From Methanobacteriota archaeon (GTDB taxonomy: Archaea > Hydrothermarchaeota > Hydrothermarchaeia > Hydrothermarchaeales > JAADFM01), in the NCBI GenBank assembly GCA_013152845.1, contig JAADFM010000119.1:1-9809 (forward strand): a DNA stretch of 9,809 nucleotides. Reading direction: 5' to 3'. The notes beneath the pieces are model-generated. The model ran no database searches and was not told the origin of the DNA. It saw nothing but the letters and a program-made list of their open reading frames with translations. The position numbers were made by a program, and so were the translations under genes. Shown piece by piece: positions 1 to 7,388 of this stretch; the stretch's first letter is position 1; the number at the start of each line of letters is the position of its first letter.

Positions 1-849
1 CATCGGTCCTGGCCTCATACAGGGGAAACCCCGGCATTGCGGTGGGCAACGTGGTGGGCTCAAACATCGCAAATATCGGCCTCATACTCGGTCTCTCCGC
101 CGTCGTGCTCCATTTCAAGACCAGCGAGCGCATCCTCAAACGGGACGGCTACATCATGATGTCCGCCTCCCTGCTGGCCTATGCCTTTCTGGTGGACAGG
201 GTCATAACCAGGGGCGAGGGTTTCTTCCTCTTCCTGTTCTTTGTGGCCTACATGGTCTTCCTCTTCGAGGAGAAGCCCAAGTACTACGGGCTCCAGAGCT
301 TCATCGTCTACTTTTTCAAACTGGAGTACCTCAAGACCATCACCAGGGCCGGGAGAACGGGAGGAAGGGGAAGAGGTCGAGGGATACTGGGGATACTCAA
401 GGGACGTCCTCCTCCTTGCGGTCGGTGTCGCAGGGGTGGTCTACGGGGCGGACCTCACCGTGGAGGGGGCGGTGAGGCTGGCCACGGAGCTGGGGATACC
501 GGATACCGTCATCGGGTTGACCGCCATCGCCTTCGGGACATCCCTACCGGAACTCGGGGTATCCCTGAGCGCCGCCAGGAAGAAGAGGGGTGCCATCCTG
601 GTGGGGAACATCCTGGGTTCGAATACCTCCAACCTGCTCCTGATCCTTGGGGTCTCCTCCATGGTAAACCCCGTCACCGTTGCAGAGCTGACCCTCTATT
701 ACAGCCTGCCCTACATGCTTTGCATTAGCCTGGTCCTTTTGCTGTTCCTGCGCACCGACTGGCGGATAAAGAAATCCGAGGGCGCTGTCCTGTTTAACCT
801 CTACCTGTTCTTCCTGGTGGGGCTCTTCGCATATACCGTCCTTTTGTAA
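1..849 (+). CDS. CaCA-family sodium/calcium exchanger, 5'-truncated by the window edge and frameshifted
   Basis: Membrane antiporter that exports Ca2+ (or a similar cation) in exchange for Na+ or H+. Reading begins mid-gene in frame 3 with the end of the first alpha repeat, including the motif GNVVGSNIANIGLILG, followed by hydrophobic helices. Near 350-361 the coding frame moves from frame 3 to frame 1. There the second alpha repeat follows (IAFGTSLPEL, then GNILGSNTSNLLLILG) and two more membrane segments, ending at TAA 847-849. Both alpha repeats match the GTSxPE...GNxxGSNxxN pattern of the family. By comparison with proteins of about 300-320 residues, roughly 40-50 N-terminal residues lie outside the window. 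The break falls in the charged loop between the two halves and equals one extra base (for example in GGG 359-361) or two missing. It could be a sequencing error or real decay. Ion specificity cannot be read from sequence. A calcium ATPase follows on the same strand. Confidence 0.85.
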
Positions 850-852
850 TTG

Positions 853-860
853 TTTTTATA
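853..860 (+). promoter_or_regulatory. TATA-like promoter element of the calcium ATPase gene
   Basis: TTTTTATA lies just after the exchanger stop codon and is centred about 26 bp before ATG 883. This is the spacing expected of an archaeal TATA box driving a leaderless transcript. It suggests that the ATPase has its own promoter and supports ATG 883 as the start. Confidence 0.5.
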
Positions 861-882
861 CCACAAGGGACAAAGCCAAGAC

Positions 883-3539
883 ATGGAAGATGCGCCCTGG
901 CACACCCTCTCCCCAGGTGAGGTCCTCGAAAGGCTGGGCACGACGGATGCAGGACTGGATGAGGCCGAGGCCGGAAGGAGGCTTGCCGAGTACGGGCTAA
1001 ACGAGCTGGAAGAGGCCGCGAGGGTCTCCCCCCTGGAGATACTCCTGTCCCAGTTCAGGAATGTCCTGATATTGATTCTCCTCCTTGCGCAGCATTCATC
1101 GGGGATAAGCTCGAGGCGCTGGTGATTTTCGTGATTGTCATCTTCGCCGTCGTCCTGGGTTTCATACAGGAATACCGGGCCGAGAAGGCCATGGCAGCCC
1201 TGAAACGGATGGCCGCCCCCACTGCCCGGGTCCTGAGGAACGGCGAGGAGAAGGAAATCCCTGCCAGGGAGCTGGTCCCCGGGGACATGGTGCTCCTGGA
1301 GGCCGGCAGCCTTGTCCCGGCGGATTTGAGGCTGGTCGAGGAATTCAACCTGAAAATCGACGAGGCGCCGCTGACCGGGGAATCCATGCCGGTGGAGAAG
1401 GATACCCGGGCCCTGGAAGGGGAGGTCCCCCTGGGCGACAGGGTCAATATGGCCTATATGGGAACCCACGCCGTCTATGGGCGGGGCAGGGGCGTTGTGG
1501 TGGCAACAGGCATGGCCACGGAGTTCGGAAGAATCGCCGGGGCCCTCATGGAGGTGGAGGAGAGGAGGACGCCCCTCCAGGAGAGCCTGGACGAGATGGG
1601 GAAGCGGCTGGCGGTTGCGGCCCTCGGGGTGGTCTCCCTCATCGTCACCGTCGGTCTCTTGAGGGGAGAGGAGGCCCTCGAGATGTTCATCTGGGGGGTC
1701 GCCCTGGCCGTGGCGGTGGTGCCCGAGGCCCTGCCGGCGGTGGTGACCATCTCCCTGGCCCTGGGGGTGAAGAGGATGGTCCGCCGCAACGCCCTGGTCC
1801 GCAGGCTCCCGGCGGTTGAGACCCTGGGGAGCACCACATTCATATGCACCGACAAGACCGGCACCCTGACCCAGAACAAGATGGCCGTAAGGGAGGTCTT
1901 CCTGAAGGGCGTCTCCATGGAGGTCACCGGAAGGGGCTATGAGCCGGAGGGGGAGTTCCGCCTCGGCGGCAGGACGGTAGACCCGGGTGAGGACGTGCAC
2001 CTCCAGGAACTGCTGAGGATAGCCGCCCTCTGCAACGACTCCCACCTCGTCGAGAGGGAAGAGGGGTGGGAGGTCACAGGCGATCCCACCGAGGGTGCCC
2101 TGCTGGTAGCGGCGGTCAAGGGGGGAACGGACCCGGAGGAGGTGGGGAGGGCATACCCCAGGGTCCATGAGATTCCCTTCACCTCGGAGAGGAAGAGGAT
2201 GACCACGGTGCACCAGGGGCCGACGGGGCTTCTGGTCCTTTCCAAGGGGGCCCCGGAGGAGATACTGAGATGCTGCAGCCTCCTTCTTGTGGCCGAGGGG
2301 GAAATACCGATGGGAGATGCCGAGAGGGAGGCGGTCCTCGAGGCCGCCGAGGCGATGGCCGGGAGGGGGCTCAGGGTCCTGGCAGGCGCCCGCAGGTCCC
2401 TGCCAGGGGAGCAGCTGCCTGCGGACCGCGACATCGAAAAGGACATGGTATTCGTCGGCCTGTGGGGCATGATGGACCCGCCCAGGCCGGAGGCCAGGGC
2501 CGCCATCGAGAGGTGCAGGAGCGCGGGCATAAAGGTCGCCATGGTGACAGGGGACCACAGGGTAACTGCCGAGGCCGTTGCCAGGGAACTCGGGATTCTG
2601 AGAGGGGGCAGGGTGCTGACAGGCCTTGAGCTCGACAGGATTGAGGACCGGGAGTTGGAGGGGATTGTGGACGAAGTCGACGTCTATGCCAGGGTCTCCC
2701 CTGCCCACAAGCTGAAGATAGTGGAGGCACTCCACAGGAGGGGCCATATCGTGGCCATGACCGGGGACGGGGTCAACGACGCCCCTGCCCTGAAGATGGC
2801 CGACATCGGGGTTGCCATGGGGATAACCGGTACCGACGTCACAAAAGAGGCCGGGGCCATCATCCTGACCGACGACAACTTCGCATCCATCGTTGCGGCC
2901 GTCGAGGAGGGCAGGATAATCTTCTCAAACATCAAGAAGTACCTGATGTACCTCCTCTCCTCAAACCTGGGGGAGGTCCTCATCATGGCCGCGGCGGTCC
3001 TCGGTGGCCTGCCCCTGCCCCTGACGGCAGTCCAGATACTCTATGTGAACCTGGCCACCGACGGTCTGCCCGCCCTGGCCCTGTCGGTGGACCCCCCGGA
3101 GAAGGGCATCATGAGGCGCCGGCCCAGGGACCCGAAAAAGAGCATCTTCGCAGGGAATGTCTGGAAGCTGATGGTCATCGGTGGTGTGTGGTCGGCAGCG
3201 GTGAACCTCGCCATATTCCTCTGGGCCCTGGACAGCGGGAAGGGCCTCCTGGAGGCCCAGTGCATGGTCTTTGCGTCCCTCATCCTCGTGCAGTTCATAA
3301 AGGCATACAACTACCGCTCGGACACACTGTCGGTATTTGAAATAGGTCTCTTTTCCAACCGCTGGCTGAACCTCGCAGTCCTCTGGGAGTCCTTCCTCCT
3401 GGCTCTGATAATCTACCTCCCATTCCTCCAGAGGGCTTTCGGCACCTATGGCCTCGGGACCGGGGACTGGGCAGTGGTCCTCGGCGCGGGATTCACGGTC
3501 TTCCCGGTGCTGGAGCTATCCAAGCGGATTGTCAAGTAG
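883..3539 (+). CDS. P2-type Ca2+-transporting ATPase (PacL/SERCA-like), frameshifted in the first membrane helix
   Basis: ATP-driven cation pump of the cytoplasmic membrane, most likely exporting Ca2+. The N-terminal domain (MEDAPWHTLSPGEVL...) is read from ATG 883 in frame 1. After FRNVLILILLLA (near 1087-1095) the protein continues in frame 3 with AFIGDKLEALVIF and stays open to TAG 3537-3539. Hallmarks in order are the actuator motif TGES (1374-1385), PEALP in helix M4, the phosphorylated Asp in DKTGTLT (codon 1851-1853), and the hinge motif GDGVNDAP (from 2763). The M5 segment SSNLGEV and M6 segment NLATDGLP (Asn codon 3048-3050) keep the Asn, Glu, Thr and Asp that form Ca2+ site II in SERCA, which favours Ca2+ over other cations. 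The reconstructed length of about 885-890 residues is normal. Compared with family spacing, the break has lost 3-4 residues, consistent with a deletion of about 10 nt. As written, the gene could not make a full pump. A TTG at 850 is in frame but lies before the promoter element. Confidence 0.88.
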
Positions 3540-3571
3540 CCACGGCCTGCGGGCCCGTCCCCGTCGGGAGC

Positions 3572-3718
3572 CTAACAGCACTCCGGGTTTACCCTGTAGT
3601 CGGTAGCCAGGTGGATGAAGGTGCACTTGTAGTGGCAGTAGGGGCAGGTCTCGTAGGGCTCCTTTTCATGGGAGACGTATCCGCATATGCTGCACTTCCA
3701 GCCACTCCTCAGGGTCAT
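3572..3718 (-). CDS. 48-residue Cys-rich rubredoxin-like (rubrerythrin-type zinc ribbon) small protein
   Basis: Short gene starting at ATG (complement of 3716-3718) and ending at TAG (complement of 3572-3574). The protein begins MTLRSGWKCSICGYVSHEKE and has the pattern CxxCGY-x(10)-CPYC, with cysteines at 9, 12, 25 and 28. This is the spacing of the small rubredoxin-like domain at the C-terminus of rubrerythrins, which holds one Fe or Zn. Three further cysteines (32, 47 and 48) are unusual for that fold, and the protein ends in Cys-Cys. The role is unknown; possibilities are a small electron carrier or a zinc-binding accessory protein. A good TATA-like element 27 bp upstream supports the gene and its start. 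It converges on the ATPase gene, with 32 nt between them that show no clear terminator. It is divergent from a radical SAM enzyme (112 bp between starts), so a substrate or redox-partner role is conceivable but unproven. Confidence 0.75.
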   Translation of the reverse strand: MTLRSGWKCSICGYVSHEKEPYETCPYCHYKCTFIHLATDYRVNPECC

Positions 3719-3740
3719 CGTATCTGATTGATTTTTCCGT

Positions 3741-3750
3741 CATATATAGT
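3741..3750 (-). promoter_or_regulatory. TATA-like promoter element of the small rubredoxin-like gene
   Basis: Read on the minus strand, ACTATATATG is centred about 27 bp before ATG 3718, the expected spacing for an archaeal leaderless transcript. It is an AT-rich island in GC-rich DNA. Confidence 0.55.
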
Positions 3751-3797
3751 TATGCTTTTTCATACACTACCCACTACCGCCCACAGCCAGGGCAAGC

Positions 3798-3807
3798 CTT
3801 AATTATG
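3798..3807 (+). promoter_or_regulatory. TATA-like promoter element of the radical SAM gene
   Basis: CTTAATTATG is centred about 28 bp before ATG 3831. It decides the start: an in-frame ATG at 3807 would overlap the TATA element, whereas 3831 begins MHYHILLTQRCNLECAYC, the usual N-terminus of this radical SAM type. Confidence 0.5.
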
Positions 3808-3830
3808 TGTTCTGCATCCATGCTAGGGAT

Positions 3831-4888
3831 ATGCACTACCACATCCTCCTCACCCAGCGCTGCAACCTGGAGTGCGCATACTGCGGAGGCACCAGGGACG
3901 AGGCCTCCTCCCCGGAGGTGGAGTACCCCCTGGAGGCCCTCCGGGAGTTCATCGCCAGGGACCCCGAGCCCGTGCTGGTCTTCTACGGCGGTGAGCCCCT
4001 GCTGCGCATGGAGCTGATGGAGGAGGTCATGGACACCATCCCGGCCACCTACATCCTCCACACCAACGGCCTCTTCCTGGACAGGGTGAGGTACCTGGAG
4101 AGGTTCCACACCGTCCTGGTCTCCATGGACGGGCGGGAGGAGGTGACGGACACCTACCGGGGCAGGGGAGTGTACGCCAGGGCCGTGGAGACAGTCAGGA
4201 GGATAAGGGGGGCATTCCCAGGGGACCTGGTGGCCAGGATGGTGGCCTCCCTGGAGACGGATATCTACGAGGATGTCCTCCACCTGGCTGAGCTCGGACC
4301 CTTCGACCACGTACACTGGCAGCTGGACTTCGAGCTCTTCTGGGACGGGGGGACCGACCAGGGGAGCTTGAAGGCTACAACCGGGGGGTGACCAGGCTGG
4401 TGCGCAGATGGGTCTCTGAGATGAGAGGCGGGCGGGTCCTGGGCCTTGTGCCCTTCCTGGGGATTGCCGGGACCCTCCTCTCCGGGCAGCCCACACACCT
4501 TCGCTGCGGCGCGGGCCACGACTTCTTCTCCATCGCACCAAGCGGTGACATCACCCTCTGCCCTGTGACCCCGGAATACGAGTTCATGCGGGTGGGCCAC
4601 ATCACCGAGACAGGACCTGACGAGCTCCACGGCTGCGCATCCCCGGGGGAGCCCTGCGCCTCATGCGATATCCTCTGGGTCTGCGGTGGCAGGTGCATCT
4701 TCATCAACCGGGTGAAGGACTGGGTGGGGGAGGAGGGCTACGGCCTGATATGCTCCACGGTGCGCCACCTGGTGGGGGAGCTGGAGGCCGCCCTGCCAGA
4801 GATAAGGGGGCTGCTGGAGGAGGGCACCATCCCCCCCGACACCTTCCACTACCCGGAGATAAACAACGACTGCGAGGTCATCCCCTAG
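3831..4888 (+). CDS. Radical SAM/SPASM protein, archaeal putative peptide-modifying type, frameshifted
   Basis: Radical S-adenosylmethionine enzyme. The N-terminal half, read in frame 3, has the [4Fe-4S]-binding CNLECAYC (CxxxCxxC) near residue 11 and the SAM-contacting motif FYGGEPLL. The C-terminal half, read in frame 2, has a SPASM-like set of cysteines (LRCGAG, ITLCPV, GEPCASCDILWVCGGRC) that would hold auxiliary Fe-S clusters. The order and ending (NNDCEVIP) resemble an archaeal family annotated as putative peptide-modifying radical SAM/SPASM enzymes, whose substrate is unknown to me. Frame 3 runs into TGA 4389-4391, but homology leaves it near the six-G run 4347-4352. One added G there gives FWDGGDRPGELEGYNRGV and continues smoothly to TAG 4886-4888. 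The reconstructed enzyme has about 352 residues, normal for the family. A homopolymer indel suggests a sequencing error, with slippage or decay as alternatives. No classic precursor peptide is visible; the only small neighbour is the divergent Cys-rich protein. Five T follow the stop at 4894-4898. Confidence 0.83.
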
Positions 4889-5211
4889 CGCTCTTTTTCA
4901 AGGAGCTCGATTATCCTGTCCAGCTTCTCCTGGGTCCTGGCCCAGGTGGGGCTGCGCCTCTCGGCCGTGAGGGCCTGGGTCTGGGGGAACTTCACCACCC
5001 GGTCCAGGAAGTAGCCGAAGGCCCAGGCGCCCGCAAAGGGCACAAAGATGACCAGCATCTCCCTGATGCGGAAGGGCAGGACGAGCTGGAGCTTGTCCGA
5101 GGCGGTGATGATGAGCAGCGCAAAGTTCACGTAGGCCAGGAACTGGGTCCCCAGGTCGAAGCGGTACTTCTGCTCCACGAAGAAGTCCCGGGAGGATTTC
5201 AGGACGTCCAT
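4885..5211 (-). CDS. Hypothetical two-helix membrane protein, 108 residues
   Basis: I do not recognise a named family. The protein starts at ATG 5211 (MDVLKSSRDFFVEQKYRFDL). It has two hydrophobic stretches, about residues 23-40 (QFLAYVNFALLIITA) and 52-71 (MLVIFVPFAGAWAFGYFL). The C-terminus is charged and predicted helical (TQEKLDRIIELLEKER), which might form a short coiled coil. It is probably an integral membrane protein with both ends on the same side. Its TAG stop overlaps the stop of the radical SAM gene by 4 nt (CTAG 4885-4888), so the two genes converge tail to tail. Upstream, only a weak TATA-like stretch (CCTAATGTAG, minus strand, 5234-5243) lies at about the right distance. The clean reading frame, composition and termini support a real gene; its function is unknown. 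Confidence 0.65.
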   Translation of the reverse strand: MDVLKSSRDFFVEQKYRFDLGTQFLAYVNFALLIITASDKLQLVLPFRIREMLVIFVPFAGAWAFGYFLDRVVKFPQTQALTAERRSPTWARTQEKLDRIIELLEKER

Positions 5212-5297
5212 GTCCCTGCCTGGGACCGGGTGGCTACATTAGGCTTACGGTATTCCGGGTTTGCGGAGTCCCCATGTTTTTAATTATATTCCCGATG

Positions 5298-5314
5298 TTA
5301 TTACTATTTAATAA
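5298..5314 (+). promoter_or_regulatory. Inverted repeat over the toxin-antitoxin promoter, candidate operator
   Basis: TTATTA, a 5-nt spacer, then TAATAA form a perfect 6-bp inverted repeat. Its right arm is part of the AT-rich TATTTAATAATA (5305-5316), centred about 24 bp before the antitoxin ATG and the likely TATA box. Ribbon-helix-helix antitoxins commonly bind such palindromes to repress their own operon, so this is a plausible autoregulatory site. AT-rich sequence makes chance symmetry quite possible. AGGTG at 5324-5328 is a likely ribosome binding site. Confidence 0.4.
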
Positions 5315-5333
5315 TATGTATACAGGTGGTTAT

Positions 5334-5645
5334 ATGGCCCGACTGAAGACCGTCTCGGCAAGGCTTTACAATTCCCAGGTCAAAGAGATTGACCGTCTGG
5401 CCAGGAGGAGGGGGATAGACCGGTCAGACGCCATCAGGAGACTCATTGATGAAGGGCTGAAGAAAGAGAAGGTTGAGGAGGCCCTGGAAAAGCTCAGGGG
5501 GGTCTCGGTATGGGCGGCAGCCGAGATGGCCGGCATATCTTACAGGGAGATGCTTGAGCTCATGAAGGTCGAAAACGTTCCCTTCCCCCTGGGAGCCGAA
5601 GGCCTGAGGAGAGAACTTGATGGCCTCCTTAAGGGTATGGAGTAA
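5334..5645 (+). CDS. Antitoxin: ribbon-helix-helix plus UPF0175 domain
   Basis: Antitoxin of a type II toxin-antitoxin pair, 103 residues. Residues 1-45 (ARLKTVSARLYNSQVKEIDR through GIDRSDAIRRLIDEGL) form a ribbon-helix-helix DNA-binding domain, with the basic strand followed by two helices. Residues about 50-100 (SVWAAAEMAGISYREMLELM and the following VPFPLG) match the UPF0175 domain, a short helical segment thought to contact the partner toxin. The start is ATG 5334, which has AGGTG a few bases upstream (5324-5328) and opens directly into the DNA-binding strand; an in-frame start at 5274 would lie upstream of the promoter. The gene overlaps the toxin start by 26 nt, indicating translational coupling. 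It probably represses its own promoter through the adjacent inverted repeat. The module appears less GC-rich than its neighbours, suggesting horizontal acquisition. Confidence 0.85.
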   Translation: MARLKTVSARLYNSQVKEIDRLARRRGIDRSDAIRRLIDEGLKKEKVEEALEKLRGVSVWAAAEMAGISYREMLELMKVENVPFPLGAEGLRRELDGLLKGME

Positions 5646-6126
5646 CTCCGGCCCCCTCATCCATCTGGCCAAGATTGAAAATCTATGGCTTTTAAAGGAG
5701 CTGTATTCCAAAATCTTCATCGTAGAGGCAGTGAAGGAGGAGGTGGTTGACCGGGGGAAGGCCCAGGGTCATGCCGATGCCCTTCTGATAGAATCTGCCC
5801 TGAAGGAGGGGTGGATAAAGCTCGAAAAATCTGTGCCCCCTGTGGGGGAGCTCAAAAGATTCGGGCTTCACAGGGGAGAGGCCCAGACCATATCCGCCGC
5901 CCTTGAAGGAAAAGGCACGGTCCTTCTGGACGACGATGCCGCAAGAGAAGTCGCCAGCCACCTCGGCCTCCCTGTCAGGGGAAGCCTCGGGGTGCTGGTG
6001 CTTGCTGCAAGAGATGGGATACTGGGCAAAAAAGAGGCCCTAAAAGCCCTCGACCGCCTTGCGGACCTGATGTATGTGAATGTGGAGGTGTACCGGCTGA
6101 CGAAGGAGGCCATTGAAAGGCTGTAA
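5620..6126 (+). CDS. Toxin: DUF3368 PIN-like putative ribonuclease
   Basis: Toxin partner of the UPF0175 antitoxin, 168 residues. It has the DUF3368 pattern: VWSNSGPLIHLAKIENLWLL near the N-terminus, the acidic LHRGEAQTISAALE in the middle, VLLDDDAAREVASHLGLPV, and GSLGVLVLAARDGIL near the end. DUF3368 belongs to the PIN-like nuclease group, so it is inferred to cleave RNA. The usual first catalytic Asp is Asn here (SNSGP), common in this family but a reason for caution about activity. ATG 5620 is preferred over the adjacent in-frame TTG 5617 because GAGGAG (5606-5611) sits 8 nt upstream. The gene lies wholly downstream of the antitoxin promoter and overlaps the antitoxin by 26 nt, so it is made from the same message. 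Its stop is 1 nt from the stop of the convergent UbiD gene. Confidence 0.83.
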   Translation: MASLRVWSNSGPLIHLAKIENLWLLKELYSKIFIVEAVKEEVVDRGKAQGHADALLIESALKEGWIKLEKSVPPVGELKRFGLHRGEAQTISAALEGKGTVLLDDDAAREVASHLGLPVRGSLGVLVLAARDGILGKKEALKALDRLADLMYVNVEVYRLTKEAIERL

Positions 6127-6127
6127 A

Positions 6128-7381
6128 TTAAGGTATCCTGGCCGCCTCGTAGCTGTCCAAGCGGTCCAGCCGCTTGGTGGCATCGATTCCCACCTTGGTT
6201 GTCACGGCACCCTCCGCAGCCGAGGGGTCCAGGGACGAGCCCTTCACCCCTTTCACCACGATGGTGTCCCTGTCGGCCTGGAACCGGGTTGCCAGGGCGA
6301 ACTCCAGCTGGGCGGGGTCGAAGATGTCGATGTCCTCGTCCACCACGATGACGTGCTTCATGGATGGGTGGCCCTCCAGGGCGGCTTTCGCAGCGGCCAG
6401 GCCGTCCCCCTCCTTCTCCTTGTGGATGGAGACCGCGCCGTGGAGCCAGTTGCACCCGCCCTCGGTCAGGCAGGCGTTCTTCACCTTCGCCACCTTGCCA
6501 ACGGCGGCATAAATCCTGGGCTCCTGTGGCAGGCCCATGTATATCCTGTGCTCGGCCCCCGAGGGCAGGAGGGCGTGGTAGATGGGGTCCCTCCTGGCGG
6601 TAATCCTTGTGACCTCCAGGACGGGCTGTTTCCTCACGATATCATAGGTGCCGGTGATGTCCACGAAGGGTCCCTCGTCCTCCCTCACCCCGGGCAGGAG
6701 CCTCCCCTCGATGACTATCTCGGCCGCTGCCGGCACCTCCACATCCACGGTCTTGCATCTGACCATCTCCACCGGCTTTTTGAGAATCGCCCCGGCCAGG
6801 GCCATCTCGTCACCTCCCAGGGGCAGGCTGTAGGCCGCTGCAAAGAGGACCGCAGGGTGCAGCCCTATGCAGGCCGCAACCTCCAGGGGCTCACCCCTCC
6901 CCTCGGCCCGGGTGAAGAACTGGTGGAGGTGCCGCTCGACGACCCGGATTCCCAGGTGGCTCCCGTCCCGGACAAGCATCCTGTGGAAGGAGGCGTTGCG
7001 CCCGTATTCGGGGTCCTCTGCAATCACGATTCCGGAGGCGATGTAGGGCCCGGCGTCCTTCTCGAAATGGGTCAGGACCGGCAGCTCGTTGAGGTCTTTC
7101 AGGGTCCTCTCCTGGCAGGGTGCCTCCTCCACTATCACCGGTTCCAGGGGGTTCTCCACGGCCCTGAGGACGAAGGGTATGAGGTCCTCTTTCGTGGTCC
7201 CCATCTGGGCGCATATCCGCTCCCTGGTGGGGCTGAGGTTGCCCGCCACCGGGATGTCGCACCCTTCCACATTCTCGAAGAAGACGGTCCTGTCCCGGTT
7301 CTCCAGGAGGATGCGGGCCATCTCGAAGCGGGGTGAGACGGGTTCCTCCCAGACCACGTCCTTCTCCAGGGCACTCCTCAT
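6128..7381 (-). CDS. UbiD-family decarboxylase, probable anhydromevalonate phosphate decarboxylase
   Basis: Prenyl-FMN-dependent decarboxylase, 417 residues, cytosolic. UbiD-family marks include NASFHRMLVRDGSHLGIR (cofactor/metal-binding region), a central helical segment GGDEMALAGAILKKPVEMV, the catalytic-loop motif EDEGPFVDITGTY (equivalent to EGPFGEFTGYY of other UbiD enzymes), and HVIVVDEDIDIFD followed by ALATRFQAD near the C-terminus. The enzyme requires prenyl-FMN, made by the UbiX encoded just upstream. In archaea, UbiD/UbiX pairs supply the decarboxylation of trans-anhydromevalonate 5-phosphate to isopentenyl phosphate in the archaeal mevalonate pathway. I infer that role here; decarboxylation of an aromatic acid is the alternative. 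ATG 7381 (MRSALEKDVV) lies 7 nt after the UbiX stop, and a GTG two codons earlier is possible; longer frames would run into ubiX. The aconitase-X subunits of the previous pathway step are not in this window. Confidence 0.85.
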   Translation of the reverse strand: MRSALEKDVVWEEPVSPRFEMARILLENRDRTVFFENVEGCDIPVAGNLSPTRERICAQMGTTKEDLIPFVLRAVENPLEPVIVEEAPCQERTLKDLNELPVLTHFEKDAGPYIASGIVIAEDPEYGRNASFHRMLVRDGSHLGIRVVERHLHQFFTRAEGRGEPLEVAACIGLHPAVLFAAAYSLPLGGDEMALAGAILKKPVEMVRCKTVDVEVPAAAEIVIEGRLLPGVREDEGPFVDITGTYDIVRKQPVLEVTRITARRDPIYHALLPSGAEHRIYMGLPQEPRIYAAVGKVAKVKNACLTEGGCNWLHGAVSIHKEKEGDGLAAAKAALEGHPSMKHVIVVDEDIDIFDPAQLEFALATRFQADRDTIVVKGVKGSSLDPSAAEGAVTTKVGIDATKRLDRLDSYEAARIP

Positions 7382-7388
7382 ATCCACT

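Noticed and set aside
801..2747. Very long open frame on the minus strand opposite the ATPase
   Set aside because: It is antisense to a strongly conserved P-type ATPase, is rich in Pro, His, Gly and Arg with no family likeness, and is explained by GC-rich codon bias. It does not reveal a gene.
3540..3571. GC-rich palindromes (for example CGGGCCCG) between the ATPase and the small Cys protein as a terminator hairpin
   Set aside because: The stem is only about 4 bp and no T tract follows on either strand.
4890..4900. Short T run (five T) after the radical SAM stop as a terminator
   Set aside because: Five T without a longer tract or stem is weak evidence, and it lies inside the coding end of the convergent gene.
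5274..5333. Extended N-terminus of the antitoxin starting at ATG 5274
   Set aside because: The extension would cover the promoter, inverted repeat and ribosome binding site; the ribbon-helix-helix domain starts right after ATG 5334.
6113..7336. Long open frame on the plus strand opposite the UbiD gene
   Set aside because: Same reason: the minus strand carries clear UbiD motifs across the whole stretch, and the plus-strand product has low-complexity Gly/Val/His/Leu composition.
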